A DNA stretch of 64,000 nucleotides from Streptomyces spectabilis (GCF_008704795.1 NZ_CP023690.1:4226501-4290500); one strand, 5' to 3'. Shown: positions 19,199-28,656, counted from the stretch's first letter. The notes: generated by a model not told the origin, from the sequence alone. Numbers and translations are program-made.

Positions 19199-19936
19199 CT
19201 ATCGGGCCCGGAACCGCCCCGGCGCCTGCGTCGGGTTGCCGCCGCCGGGCAGCCTCTCCTCGGGGCAGCCCGACAGGACCCGCCGCATCGCGTCCCGCTC
19301 GGCCCCCGTCACCGACAGCTCGTACTTCTTCTTCACGGCCACCTGCCGCGCCACGTACGTGCACCGGTAGCCCTTGTCGGGCGGCAGCCACGTCGCGGTG
19401 TCGCCGTCGCCCTTGCCGCGGTTGGGGCCCGCGTCGACGGCCAGGAGGTTCAGGGGGTCGTTGGCGAGGGCGATGCGCTTGCTCGCGTCCCAGCGCTGCG
19501 CGCCCTTCTGCCAGGCGTCGGAGAGCGCCACGACGTGGTCGATGTCGACGCGGCTGCGGCCGCGCGTGAACGTCACGTCCTTGCCGGTGTACGGGTCGGG
19601 CGCGAGCTTCCCCGCGGTGACCACGCAGCCGCCGCCCCGGAACCTCACGTCCTTCAGGTCCCGCTTGAGTATGTCGTCGCGGGTGCCGCAGCCGTTGGAG
19701 TCGGTGTCGGCCCAGGCGCTGCCGAAGCGCGCGCGCTCGTAACCGGTCTTGGGGGCACGGCCCTTGACGGTCAGCGAGTCCACGGCGGCGAGCGCCGTCC
19801 CCGCGCGCCCGCCGGGCGCACCGCCCTTCTCCGCCCCGTCCTTGCCGTCGACGTCGCAGGCGGTCAGGCCGCCGAGCGCGACAGCCAGTACGACGGCGTG
19901 GGCGGCCGCGCGCCGCCCCGTGACCCCGAACCTCAC
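19199..19936 (-). CDS. Secreted HNH-family (DUF1524) nuclease lipoprotein
   Basis: Predicted exported nuclease of 245 residues. The GTG at 19936 has GGGAGGG six bases upstream and opens a twin-Arg-containing signal (TGRRAAAHAVVLAVALGG). The lipobox GLTAC follows. The DUF1524/HNH core includes DIDHVVALSDAW (first His/Asp pair) and NDPLNLLAVDAGPNRGKGDG, with the Asn-Leu pair typical of HNH folds, then a YVARQVAVKKKYELSV helix. Cys pairs NGCGTR, GGGC and SGC suggest disulphides outside the cell. Streptomycetes encode several such proteins, thought to scavenge or degrade extracellular DNA; the substrate is inferred. Confidence 0.85.
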   Translation of the reverse strand: MRFGVTGRRAAAHAVVLAVALGGLTACDVDGKDGAEKGGAPGGRAGTALAAVDSLTVKGRAPKTGYERARFGSAWADTDSNGCGTRDDILKRDLKDVRFRGGGCVVTAGKLAPDPYTGKDVTFTRGRSRVDIDHVVALSDAWQKGAQRWDASKRIALANDPLNLLAVDAGPNRGKGDGDTATWLPPDKGYRCTYVARQVAVKKKYELSVTGAERDAMRRVLSGCPEERLPGGGNPTQAPGRFRAR

Positions 19937-20177
19937 GGAATTCCCTCCCCATGGACCGGCCCCCACCGTAGCGGCCGGGCGGTCCAGACCATACCCGGCC
20001 CCACCAGGCAAGACACGCGTAACCGACGTAACGTCAGCCGTACGTCAAGGGCCGGCCCGAGCAGGGCCGGAAGTCGGCTACCTCAGAGGTAATCGACCGG
20101 CGTCGCACGCCCCTGACATCCTCAGGAACGTCAACGGGCCCCGCACGGAAGCCCGGTCACGTCACCGAGGGAGCATC

Positions 20178-20615
20178 ATGGCCACGGAAGCCGCCCGCAC
20201 CACCGGCACGGTCGAGGACGCCACCCGCGCCACCGTCGACGCCTTCTTCGCCGCGCGCGTCGCGAACGACACCGCGCGCCTCACCGAGATCTTCGCCGAC
20301 GACGTCGACTGGCTGCTCGCCGACAACCCCGTCGTCCCGTGGATACGCCCGCGCTCCACCGGCGCCGAATGCGCCGCACAGGGTGAGGAGTTGGCGCGCC
20401 ACACCGTCGCCCAGGACGCGCGGGTGAGCGTGGACACCTACCTGGTGACCGGGCAGGACGCCATCGTCATGGGCCATCTGTCGGGCACCGTGCGCGCCAC
20501 CGGGAAGTCCTTCGAGGGCCCCTTCGCGCTGCGCCTGACCGTCGAGAACGGCCGGATCACCCGGCACCACCTGTACGAGAACAGCCTGTCCGTCGCGGCG
20601 GCGTGCACGCCCTGA
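20178..20615 (+). CDS. SnoaL-like / NTF2-fold protein
   Basis: 145-residue protein with the cone-shaped alpha+beta fold of the SnoaL/ketosteroid-isomerase group. ATVDAFFAARVANDTARLTE is the first helix, IFADDVDWLLAD the first strand, GKSFEGPFALRLTVENGRIT the later strands and HHLYENSLSVAAA the closing strand. Proteins of this type are small-molecule isomerases, hydratases or ligand binders; catalytic identity cannot be inferred. The ATG at 20178 has GAGGGAG six bases upstream. Its upstream region has no partner gene, and it is convergent with mfd, only 28 bases away. Confidence 0.8.
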   Translation: MATEAARTTGTVEDATRATVDAFFAARVANDTARLTEIFADDVDWLLADNPVVPWIRPRSTGAECAAQGEELARHTVAQDARVSVDTYLVTGQDAIVMGHLSGTVRATGKSFEGPFALRLTVENGRITRHHLYENSLSVAAACTP

Positions 20616-20643
20616 GCCCGCCCGGGGCGCGCACGCCGCCCCG

Positions 20644-23600
20644 CTACGACCCGAGGACCGAGGCCAGGAACTCCCCCACCCAGCCGAGCAGTTCCCGCCC
20701 GACCAGCGGCTTGCCGCCGACCTTCGCGGTCTTCGGCCGCGGCACGAGGACCTGGTGCGTGGCCGCCTTGATGACCGAGCCGGGGTAGAGCCGCTTCAGG
20801 CGCAGCTCCTGGGACTCCCGCAGCTCCACCGGCGCGAAGCGGATGTTCGTGCCCTGGAGCACGATCTCGCCGACGCCGCAGGCCCGCGCCAGCATGCGCA
20901 GGCCCGCCACGAGGAGCAGGTTCTCGACCGGCTCCGGCAGCTTGCCGTAGCGGTCGGTGAGCTCCTCGCGGACCGCCTTGACGTCGTCCTCCGAATTGGC
21001 GGAGGCGATCGCGCGGTAGGCCTGGAGGCGGAGCCGCTCGCCGGGCGCGTAGTCGTGCGGGACGTGGGCGTCGACCGGCAGCTCGATCTTCACCTCCAGA
21101 GGCGGCTCCTCCTCGGCCTCGCCGCCCTCCAGGGACTTGCGGTAGTCGGCGACGGCCTCGCCCACCATGCGCACGTACAGGTCGAAGCCGACGCCCGCGA
21201 TGTGCCCGGACTGCTCGCCGCCGAGCAGATTGCCCGCGCCGCGGATCTCCAGGTCCTTCATCGCCACGTACATGCCCGCGCCCATCTCCGTGTGCTGGGC
21301 GATCGTCGCGAGCCGTTCGTGCGCGGTCTCCGTGAGCGGCTTCTCCGGCGGGTACAGGAAGTACGCGTAGCCGCGCTCGCGGCCGCGGCCGACCCGGCCG
21401 CGCAGCTGGTGCAGCTGGGACAGGCCGAAGTTGTCGCCGCGCTCCACGATCAGGGTGTTGGCGTTGGAGATGTCGATGCCGGACTCGACGATCGTCGTCG
21501 ACACGAGTACGTCGAACTTCTTCTCCCAGAAGTCCACCACGACCTGCTCCAGGGCCTGCTCGGACATCTGGCCGTGGGCGGTGGCGATCCGCGCCTCCGG
21601 CACGATCTCACGGAGGCGGGCGGCGGCCCGGTCGATGGACTCCACCCGGTTGTGGATGTAGAAGACCTGGCCCTCGCGGAGGAGTTCGCGCCGGATGGCC
21701 GCGCCGATCTGCTTCTCCTCGTACGGCCCCACGAAGGTCAGCACCGGGTGGCGCTCCTCCGGCGGCGTCGTGATCGTCGACATCTCGCGGATGCCGGTGA
21801 CGGCCATTTCGAGCGTACGGGGAATGGGGGTGGCCGACATCGTCAGGACGTCGACGTTGGCGCGCAGCTTCTTCAGCTGCTCCTTGTGCTCGACGCCGAA
21901 GCGCTGCTCCTCGTCGACGATGACCAGGCCCAGGTCCTTGAACTTCGTCTCGGAGGAGAACAGGCGGTGGGTGCCGATGACGATGTCGACGGAGCCGTCC
22001 TTGAGGCCCTCCAGGGTCGCCTTCGACTCGGTGTCGGTCTGGAAGCGGCTGAGCGCCCGCACGTTGACGGGGAACTGGCCGTACCGCTCGGTGAACGTGC
22101 CGAAGTGCTGCTGCACGAGCAGCGTCGTGGGCACGAGGACCGCGACCTGCTTGCCGTCCTGGACGGCCTTGAACGCGGCGCGCACCGCGATCTCCGTCTT
22201 GCCGTAGCCGACGTCGCCGCAGATGAGCCGGTCCATCGGGACCGACTTCTCCATGTCCTCCTTGACCTCGGCGATCGTCGTGAGCTGGTCGGGCGTCTCC
22301 GCGTACGGGAACGCGTCCTCCAGCTCGCGCTGCCAGGGCGTGTCCGGGCCGAAGGTGTGGCCGGGAGCCGCCATCCGCGCCGAGTACAGCTTGATCAGGT
22401 CCGCGGCGATCTCCTTGACCGCCTTCTTCGCGCGGGCCTTGGTCTTGGTCCAGTCGGCGCCGCCGAGCCGGTGCAGCGTGGGGGCCTCGCCGCCCACGTA
22501 CTTGGTGATCTGCTCCAGCTGGTCGGTGGGGATGTAGAGGCGGTCGCCGGGCTGGCCGCGCTTGGCGGGCGCGTACTCGACGACCAGGTACTCGCGCGTC
22601 GCGCCCTGGACCGTCCGCTGCACCATCTCGATGTAACGGCCGACGCCGTGCTGCTCGTGGACGATGTAGTCGCCCGGTTCGAGGGTGAGCGGGTCGATGG
22701 TCTTGCGGCGGCGGGCGGGCATGCGCTGCCCGTCCTTGCCCGCGGCCTTCTGGCCGGTGAGGTCGGTCTCCGTCAGGACGGCGAGCCTGAGCTTCGGGTC
22801 GACGAAGCCGTAGTCGATGGAGCCGCAGGCCACGTGCACCACGGACGGGCTGATCCCGTCGAGCTCCGCGTCCAGGCGGGCCGCGATGCCCTCGCCGCCG
22901 AGCACCTCGACGGTGCGGGCGGCCGGGCCGTGCCCCTCCGTGACGTACACCGTCCGCCAGCCGTCGGCCAGCCAGCCCTTGGTGTCGGCGAGGGCCTTCG
23001 CCGTGTCGCCGCGGTAGGTCTCCGGGGCGTGCATGCCGAGCGTGAGGGTGTCGTCGTCCGCGTCGAGGTCGGCCGCGAACGGGCTCACCGACCACCACAT
23101 CATGCCCAGCTCCCGGGCCCGGTCCCGGACGTCGGCGATGCCCCACAGCGAGGCCGCGCCCACGTCGATCGGGGCCTCGCCGCCGCCGGCCGTGGCCGCC
23201 CAGCTGGCCTGGAGGAACTCCTGGCTCGTCGCCACCAGGTCGGCGGCCCGGGTGCGCACCCGCTCCGGGTCGCACACGACGGCCATCGAGCCCTCGGGCA
23301 GCACGTCGAGCAGCAGCTCCATGTCGTCCACGAGCACCGGGGCGAGGGACTCCATGCCCTCGACCGCGATGCCCTCGGCGATCTTCCCGAGCAGCTCGCC
23401 CAGCTCGGGGTGCGCCTCGGCGAGCTCCCGCGCCCTGGCCCGTACGTCCTCGGTGAGCAGCAGCTCCCGGCACGGCGGTGCCCACAGGCCGTGCTCGGCG
23501 ACCTCCAGGGACCGCTGGTCGGCGACCTTGAAGTAGCGGATCTCCTCGACGTCGTCGCCCCAGAACTCCACCCGCAGCGGGTGCTCCTCGGTGGGCGGGA

Positions 23601-24183
23601 AGACATCGAGGATGCCGCCGCGCACGGCGAACTCGCCGCGCTTCTCGACCAGCTCGACACGGGAGTACGCGGCCGCGCCCAGCGCGTCGACCACGTCGTT
23701 CAGGTCGGCCGACCGCCCCGTGCGCAGCGCCACGGGCTCCAGGTCGCCCAGCCCCTTGACCTGCGGCTGGAGCACGGAGCGCACGGGCGCCACGACCACC
23801 CTCACGGGGCCCGTCTCCGGGTCGGCGCCGTCGGTGCTCGGGTGCGCCAGACGGCGCAGGACGGCCAGGCGGCGGCCCACGGTGTCGCTGCGGGGGCTCA
23901 GCCGCTCGTGCGGCAGCGTCTCCCACGACGGGTACTCGGCCACCCCCTCCGGCGGCAGGATCGTGCGCAGCGCCGCGGCCAGGTCCTCGGCCTCCCGGCC
24001 GGTCGCCGTCACGGCGAGCACGGTCCGCCGTGTCTCACGCGCGAGCGCGGCCACGGCGAAGGGCCGGGCGGCCGGGGGACCGACGAGGTCGATGTGGTGC
24101 CGGTTGCCGTCTGCGGCGGCCTTCACCGCTTCGGTGAGGGCCGCGTCCTTGACGACGGCGTCCAGCAGTCCGTGCAGGGTCAT
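20644..24183 (-). CDS. mfd: Transcription-repair coupling factor Mfd
   Basis: DNA translocase that removes RNA polymerase stalled at lesions and recruits UvrA. The 1179 residues show the full domain order: UvrB-like N-terminal modules (about 1-480), a RNA-polymerase-interacting CarD-like domain (DYIVHEQHGVGRYIEM, about 500-560) and a RecG-like helicase motor. Walker A is ICGDVGYGKTEIAVRAAF near residue 655, the DEEQ box is IVDEEQRFGVEHKEQ near 755, motif V region FDVLVSTTIVESGIDISNAN follows, and the motor ends in QLHQLRGRVGRGRERGYAYF. The C-terminal TRCF domain is intact. The ATG at 24183 (MTLHGLLDAVV) gives the canonical N-terminus. The gene is divergent from the toxin-antitoxin pair. Confidence 0.98.
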   Translation of the reverse strand: MTLHGLLDAVVKDAALTEAVKAAADGNRHHIDLVGPPAARPFAVAALARETRRTVLAVTATGREAEDLAAALRTILPPEGVAEYPSWETLPHERLSPRSDTVGRRLAVLRRLAHPSTDGADPETGPVRVVVAPVRSVLQPQVKGLGDLEPVALRTGRSADLNDVVDALGAAAYSRVELVEKRGEFAVRGGILDVFPPTEEHPLRVEFWGDDVEEIRYFKVADQRSLEVAEHGLWAPPCRELLLTEDVRARARELAEAHPELGELLGKIAEGIAVEGMESLAPVLVDDMELLLDVLPEGSMAVVCDPERVRTRAADLVATSQEFLQASWAATAGGGEAPIDVGAASLWGIADVRDRARELGMMWWSVSPFAADLDADDDTLTLGMHAPETYRGDTAKALADTKGWLADGWRTVYVTEGHGPAARTVEVLGGEGIAARLDAELDGISPSVVHVACGSIDYGFVDPKLRLAVLTETDLTGQKAAGKDGQRMPARRRKTIDPLTLEPGDYIVHEQHGVGRYIEMVQRTVQGATREYLVVEYAPAKRGQPGDRLYIPTDQLEQITKYVGGEAPTLHRLGGADWTKTKARAKKAVKEIAADLIKLYSARMAAPGHTFGPDTPWQRELEDAFPYAETPDQLTTIAEVKEDMEKSVPMDRLICGDVGYGKTEIAVRAAFKAVQDGKQVAVLVPTTLLVQQHFGTFTERYGQFPVNVRALSRFQTDTESKATLEGLKDGSVDIVIGTHRLFSSETKFKDLGLVIVDEEQRFGVEHKEQLKKLRANVDVLTMSATPIPRTLEMAVTGIREMSTITTPPEERHPVLTFVGPYEEKQIGAAIRRELLREGQVFYIHNRVESIDRAAARLREIVPEARIATAHGQMSEQALEQVVVDFWEKKFDVLVSTTIVESGIDISNANTLIVERGDNFGLSQLHQLRGRVGRGRERGYAYFLYPPEKPLTETAHERLATIAQHTEMGAGMYVAMKDLEIRGAGNLLGGEQSGHIAGVGFDLYVRMVGEAVADYRKSLEGGEAEEEPPLEVKIELPVDAHVPHDYAPGERLRLQAYRAIASANSEDDVKAVREELTDRYGKLPEPVENLLLVAGLRMLARACGVGEIVLQGTNIRFAPVELRESQELRLKRLYPGSVIKAATHQVLVPRPKTAKVGGKPLVGRELLGWVGEFLASVLGS

Positions 24184-24295
24184 GAAGGGGCATCCCGTCC
24201 GGGGGGCGTGGACAACGCGAACCACCCGACACGTCTCACGGGCCGGGGGGCCTCCCAGGGTACGTCGCCGCGCCGCCGCTCACCCGATCGAGGGA

Positions 24296-24303
24296 CTGTA
24301 CAG
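24296..24303. promoter_or_regulatory. CTGTACAG palindrome, candidate antitoxin operator
   Basis: An 8-bp perfect palindrome lies 28 bases before the antitoxin ATG, with a related half, GCGTACTGT (24316-24324), between it and the gene. Phd/YefM antitoxins repress their own promoters by binding such palindromes. The assignment is from position and symmetry only. Confidence 0.4.
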
Positions 24304-24331
24304 AAGGCGCGTGAAGCGTACTGTTTTGTCT

Positions 24332-24607
24332 ATGAGCGAGACGCTGCCCATCACCGAGGCACGGGCCAAGTTCGGCTCCCTGGTTCGCCGCACCGCCCAT
24401 GCGCGTGAGCGCATCACCATCACCGATCACGGCCAGGCTGCGGCCGTCTTCATCAATCCGGCTGAGCTGGCCGAGATGGAGAAGCGACTGGCGGACCTCG
24501 AGGACGACCTCGCGGTGGAACGCTACCGTGCGCGCAAGGCCGCGGGCACGGTGGTCGGGATCCCGCAGGACGAGGCCCGCGCGCGACTGGGCCTGGACCG
24601 CCCTTGA
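24332..24607 (+). CDS. Phd/YefM-family antitoxin
   Basis: 91-residue antitoxin. The N-terminal DNA-binding half is typical: LPITEARAKFGSLVRRTAHA, then ERITITDHGQAAAVFINPAE. The C-terminal half (RLADLEDDLAVERYRARKAA) is a charged helix that would wrap the toxin. The ATG is at 24332. Its stop TGA (24605-24607) overlaps the toxin's TTG start (24604), so toxin translation depends on antitoxin translation. It is adjacent to the RelE/ParE-type toxin gene. It probably autorepresses the pair. Confidence 0.9.
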   Translation: MSETLPITEARAKFGSLVRRTAHARERITITDHGQAAAVFINPAELAEMEKRLADLEDDLAVERYRARKAAGTVVGIPQDEARARLGLDRP

Positions 24608-24855
24608 GCTACCAGGTCCTCTGGGAAGAGCCGGCACTGGACGTCGCGGCTCGCTTCATGGCGGACGATCCTGACGGGGTACAGCAAGTGTTCGCCGCGA
24701 CCGACCTGCTCTCCTTAGATCCACAGCCCGCCGGAACAGCCGAGTACGGTTCGCCCCACCTGCGCCGCATGCACGTAGGCCGGTATCGCGTCCTGTACGA
24801 GATCACGGAGAGCACCGTCACGGTGATGGTGCTCCATCTCGGGCGCACCGCCTGA
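24604..24855 (+). CDS. RelE/ParE-superfamily toxin
   Basis: 83-residue toxin with the compact RelE fold: YQVLWEEPALDVAARFMADD, GSPHLRRMHVGRYRVLYEIT and STVTVMVLHLGRTA. The arginine-rich GRYRVLYEI strand and C-terminal His/Arg are the positions used for ribosome-dependent mRNA cleavage in RelE relatives. Start TTG at 24604 overlaps the antitoxin stop as TTGA. The protein ends six bases before the bidirectional terminator. The closest subfamily is YoeB/RelE by pattern; a ParE-like gyrase poison cannot be excluded by eye. Confidence 0.88.
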   Translation: MSYQVLWEEPALDVAARFMADDPDGVQQVFAATDLLSLDPQPAGTAEYGSPHLRRMHVGRYRVLYEITESTVTVMVLHLGRTA

Positions 24856-24860
24856 CCGAG

Positions 24861-24904
24861 ACCAGGGCCGGGCCCGGTGGAATCCCACCGGGCCCGGCCC
24901 TGGT
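24861..24904. terminator. Perfect 20-bp bidirectional terminator
   Basis: Arms at 24861-24880 and 24885-24904 are exact inverted repeats of 20 bp (left arm ACCAGGGCCGGGCCCGGTGG) around an AATC loop. It separates the convergent toxin gene and ABC permease gene and would terminate both. Confidence 0.93.
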
Positions 24905-24927
24905 CGCTGCTTCCCCGTCCGGGAGGA

Positions 24928-27510
24928 CTACTCCGTCGCGATCGCGTTCAGCACATTCATCCGGCCCGCCCGGAACGCCGGGATCAGGGCGGCGAAGAGG
25001 CCGACGAAGGCGGAGCCCACGAAGACCGCGATGATCGTCGGCCAGGGGATCTCCAGGACCTTCAGGCCCTCCAGAGCGAGGAGCTGCTGCGCGGTCGCGC
25101 CCCAGCCCATGCCCAGGCCGAGGCCGAGGAGGGCGCCGAAGAGGGCGATGACCACCGACTCCATGCGGATCATGCGGCGCAGCTGGCGGCGCGAGAGGCC
25201 GATGGCCCGCATCAGGCCGATCTCACGGGTGCGCTCCACCACGGAGAGGGCCAGGGTGTTCACCACGCCCAGGATGGCCACGATGATCGCGAGGCCGAGA
25301 AGGCCGTAGACGATGTTCAGGAGCTGGCCGACCTGGTCCTTCAGGGTCTGCTTGAAGTCGGTCTGGTCCTGGACCTTGAGCTGCGGGTCCGTCTCCAGGG
25401 TCTTCTTGAGCGCCGCGTAGGCCTCGTCCTGCTTGCCGTCGACCGCCTTGGCGAAGACGGTGTCGCTCAGCGGCATCCGGTCGGCGTCGACGTACCGCTC
25501 GGCGGTGGTGATGTTCAGATACATCGCGCCCCGGTCGAGGGTGCCCTCCTCGTCGGTGATCGCGGCGAGCTTCAGCTGACCGGTCCGGCCGTCGTCGAAG
25601 GCGACCTTGAGCTTGTCGCCCACCTTCAGGTGGTGGTCCTTGGCGAAGGCCTCGCCCACCGACATCGCGTTCGGCCCGTAGGCGGCGGACATCTCGCCCG
25701 CGGTGGTCTCGCGGCGCAGGTCCTGCACATAGGTGCGGTCGTTCGCGCTGAGGCCGACGCCCTTGTCGGTCTTGCCGTCCGGGGTGGTGATGTCGGCCTT
25801 GAGCTCCTTGTAGCGCGTGGTGTGGGCGACGTACGGGGTGTCCTTCAGGCGCTTCTCCACCTGGTGGCTCACGGGCTGCTTGCCCTGCACGATGAAGTCC
25901 GCGCCGACCGACTTGTCCAGCTCGTCCGTGGCCGAGGCGACCATCGACGTGCCGACCACCGACAGGCAGGCCACCAGGGCCAGGCCGATCATCAGGGCGG
26001 CGCCGGTGGCGCCGGTGCGGCGGGGGTTGCGCAGGGCGTTGCGCTCGGCCATGCGGCCGACGGGGCCGAACATCCGCAGCAGCACCGCGCTGATCGCACG
26101 GACCACGAAGGCCGCGAGGACCGGGCCGATGACGACGAAGCCGATGAGGGTGAGGACCACGCCGAGGCCGAGGAAGAGGGAGCCCTCCTTCGCCTCGTCG
26201 GCCGCGGCGGCGGCGTAGAGGCCGAAGACTCCGGCGCCGGTGAGGACCAGGCCGAGGGCGGCGCGCACCGCGGAGGACTTGCCGTCGGCCGGGGTGCCCG
26301 CGTCACGCAGGGCGGCCATCGGGGAGACCTTGCCCGCGCGGCGGGCCGGGAGGTACGCGGCGAGGACGGTGACGATGACGCCGAGGAGCAGGCCCACCAC
26401 CGGGGTCGTCGCCGAGATGGTGAGGTCCTCCGTGGACAGCTCCATGCCGATGCCCGACATCAGCTTCATCAGGCCGATCGCGAGGCCGATGCCCGCGCCG
26501 ATGCCGAGGACGGAGCCGACGACGCCGAGCAGCAGGGCCTCGACGAGCACCGAGCGGTTGACCTGCTTGCGGCTGGAGCCGATGGCCCGCATCAGGCCGA
26601 TCTCACGGGTGCGCTGGGCGACCAGCATCGAGAAGGTGTTGATGATCAGGAAGATGCCGACGAGGAAGGCGATCCCGGCGAAGCCGAGCATCGCGTACTT
26701 CATGACGTCCAGGAAGCTGCTGACGGACTTGCGGTTGTCGTCGGCGCTCTCCTTCTGCGTCTTGATCTTGTAATCGGCGGCTCCGGCGCCGAGCGTGCTC
26801 GCCACGTTCGCCTTCAGCCGCTCGTCGCTGACGCCGCTCGCGGCGGTGACGTTGACGTGCGTGAACCTGCCCGTGGCGCCGAGGAGTTCGCGCTGGGCGG
26901 TGGCGGTGTCGAAGTAGACGACGGTGGCGCCGGGGTTGGTCACCTTGAAGGTGGCGATGCCGGTGATCTTCGCGGTGAAGCTGCCGGTGGCGGCGATGGT
27001 GCGCAGCTCGTCACCGATCTTGAGGTTCTTCTTGTCGGCGGTGTCGGCGTCGAGCATCACCTCGGTGGGGCCGCGCGGGGCGTGGCCCGAGGTGATCTCC
27101 ATCGACCGCAGGTCGTTCTTCGTCCAGTTGCCCGCGAGGGTGGGGGCGCCGCCGGACGGGCCGATGTCCTTGTTCTTGGAGTTGACGACGGTGACGCTGT
27201 CGCTGCTGATCGCGCCCTCGGCGGACTTCACGCCGTCGGCCTTCTTCACCTGGGCGATCGTGGCGGCGGGAAGGGTCTCGGGCTTGCCGGTGCGCGGGCC
27301 CTCGTCGCCCGCGTCCGGGGCGTTCTTCGGGGTGAGCGTGACGTCGGAGGACGTGGCGGCGAAGAGCTTGTCGAAGGTGGTGGACATCGTGTCGGAGAAC
27401 ACGAGGGTGCCGCACACGAAGGCCACCGAGAGGACCACGGCGACCGCGGAGAGCGCCATGCGTCCCTTGTGCGCGAGGAAGTTGCGCATCGAGGTCTTCA
27501 GGACGGTCAT
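24928..27510 (-). CDS. MacB/FtsX-type ABC transporter permease
   Basis: Integral membrane permease of 860 residues with two FtsX repeats. An N-terminal membrane segment (MALSAVAVVLSVAFVCGTLV) is followed by an extracytoplasmic MacB-like domain (about 50-250), three segments around 260-390, a linker and segments near 420-490 (GSLFLGLGVVLTLIGFVVIG), a second extracytoplasmic domain (about 520-730), and three C-terminal segments ending in GSAFVGLFAALIPAFRAGRM. VVERTREIGLMRAIGLSRRQ, occurring twice with small changes, is the cytoplasmic coupling helix. Its start ATG overlaps the ATPase stop by four bases. Such exporters move antimicrobial peptides, lipids or lipoproteins, or act as mechanotransmitters; substrate unknown. 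Confidence 0.93.
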   Translation of the reverse strand: MTVLKTSMRNFLAHKGRMALSAVAVVLSVAFVCGTLVFSDTMSTTFDKLFAATSSDVTLTPKNAPDAGDEGPRTGKPETLPAATIAQVKKADGVKSAEGAISSDSVTVVNSKNKDIGPSGGAPTLAGNWTKNDLRSMEITSGHAPRGPTEVMLDADTADKKNLKIGDELRTIAATGSFTAKITGIATFKVTNPGATVVYFDTATAQRELLGATGRFTHVNVTAASGVSDERLKANVASTLGAGAADYKIKTQKESADDNRKSVSSFLDVMKYAMLGFAGIAFLVGIFLIINTFSMLVAQRTREIGLMRAIGSSRKQVNRSVLVEALLLGVVGSVLGIGAGIGLAIGLMKLMSGIGMELSTEDLTISATTPVVGLLLGVIVTVLAAYLPARRAGKVSPMAALRDAGTPADGKSSAVRAALGLVLTGAGVFGLYAAAAADEAKEGSLFLGLGVVLTLIGFVVIGPVLAAFVVRAISAVLLRMFGPVGRMAERNALRNPRRTGATGAALMIGLALVACLSVVGTSMVASATDELDKSVGADFIVQGKQPVSHQVEKRLKDTPYVAHTTRYKELKADITTPDGKTDKGVGLSANDRTYVQDLRRETTAGEMSAAYGPNAMSVGEAFAKDHHLKVGDKLKVAFDDGRTGQLKLAAITDEEGTLDRGAMYLNITTAERYVDADRMPLSDTVFAKAVDGKQDEAYAALKKTLETDPQLKVQDQTDFKQTLKDQVGQLLNIVYGLLGLAIIVAILGVVNTLALSVVERTREIGLMRAIGLSRRQLRRMIRMESVVIALFGALLGLGLGMGWGATAQQLLALEGLKVLEIPWPTIIAVFVGSAFVGLFAALIPAFRAGRMNVLNAIATE

Positions 27511-28295
27511 GACGTGCGCCCCCGGGCGTCGAAGTGCTTCATGCGGTCCAGGACCTGCTCGGCGGTGGGGCTGTACATCTCGTCGACGATGCGGCCGTCG
27601 GCCAGATACAGCACGCGGTCCGCGTACGAGGCGGCGACCGGGTCGTGGGTGACCATGACGATGGTCTGGCCGAGCTGCGTCACCGACGTGCGCAGGAAGC
27701 CGAGGACTTCGGCGCCCGCGCGGGAGTCGAGGTTTCCGGTCGGCTCGTCACCGAAGATGATCTCGGGCCGGGATGCCAGGGCACGGGCCACGGCGACGCG
27801 CTGCTGCTGACCGCCGGACAGCTCGGTGGGCCGGTGCTTGAGGCGGCCCGCGAGGCCGACGGTCTGCACGACCTGGTCGAGCCAGCCCTGGTCGGGCTTG
27901 CGGCCCGCTATGTCCATCGGCAGCGTGATGTTCTCCAGGGCGTTCAGCGTGGGGAGGAGGTTGAACGCCTGGAAGATGAAGCCGACGCGGTCGCGGCGCA
28001 GCTGGGTGAGCTTCTTGTCCTTCAGGCCGGTGATCTCGGTCTCGTCGAGATAGATCTGACCGCTGCTGACCGTGTCGAGGCCGGCGAGGCAGTGCATCAG
28101 CGTGGACTTGCCGGACCCGGAGGGGCCCATGATCGCGGTGAACTGGCCGCGAGCGATGTCCACGTCGATGTGGTCGAGCGCGACGACTCGGGTCTCCCCG
28201 GAGCCGTACGCCTTGACGACCTGGCGTGCCCGCGCCGCGACGGCCGTACGCCCGCCAGTTCCCCCGTGCCTGGGAGTGGATACAGCCGTTGTCAC
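27507..28295 (-). CDS. MacB/LolD-type ABC transporter ATP-binding protein
   Basis: ATPase subunit of 262 residues energising the FtsX-like permease. Walker A GPSGSGKSTLMHCLAG, Q-loop FIFQAFNLLPTLNALEN, signature LSGGQQQRVAVARALA, Walker B IIFGDEPTGNLDS and H-loop MVTHDP are all intact. The GTG at 28295 has AGGAG seven bases upstream. The stop overlaps the permease start by four bases (ATGA), indicating a two-gene operon with translational coupling. The N-terminal 25 residues (AVSTPRHGGTGGRTAVAAR) are a variable extension. Confidence 0.95.
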   Translation of the reverse strand: MTTAVSTPRHGGTGGRTAVAARARQVVKAYGSGETRVVALDHIDVDIARGQFTAIMGPSGSGKSTLMHCLAGLDTVSSGQIYLDETEITGLKDKKLTQLRRDRVGFIFQAFNLLPTLNALENITLPMDIAGRKPDQGWLDQVVQTVGLAGRLKHRPTELSGGQQQRVAVARALASRPEIIFGDEPTGNLDSRAGAEVLGFLRTSVTQLGQTIVMVTHDPVAASYADRVLYLADGRIVDEMYSPTAEQVLDRMKHFDARGRTS

Positions 28296-28510
28296 GGTAA
28301 GTCTCCTATGTCGGTGACGAGGTGAACGCGTGTCGGCGCGCTCACGCAGATCAGTGTGGATCGCCGGGGTACTCCGGCGCCCTGGTGCGCAGCGCAGTCT
28401 TTTCCTGGGGAAAACCCCACCCCCCGCGCTGTGGTTCGTCGCAGGGCGCGGGCCGGACCCCGTTACAGGCCGCGGAGCCGGACCCCCGTTACCGGCCCCA
28501 CGCCCCGCGC

Positions 28511-28565
28511 CCGTGCCCGGCGGCTTCGCCCCGTGCCCGGCGGCTTCGCCCCGTGCCCTGCGGCG
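28511..28565. repeat. 20-bp tandem repeat, 2.8 copies
   Basis: Two identical units CCGTGCCCGGCGGCTTCGCC followed by a degenerate third (CCGTGCCCTGCGG) lie in the divergent promoter region. The unit contains a short GCCCGGC palindrome. Function unknown; copy number may vary. Confidence 0.8.
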
Positions 28566-28656
28566 TAAAGCAAATCTAAGGACGGAGCCCGGCCGTCTCG
28601 TCCTCCGCCGGTACCAACGTCCCCCTGTCCCTAGTACGGAGGACCCCCTAGGGGTT

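Noticed and set aside
20157..20570. Minus-strand frame opposite the SnoaL-like gene
   Set aside because: The plus-strand frame has a proper ribosome site and fold pattern; the other is its shadow.
28388..28580. Small-protein gene in divergent exporter region
   Set aside because: Frames consist of Pro/Arg/Ala repeats from the 20-bp tandem unit; no ribosome site.
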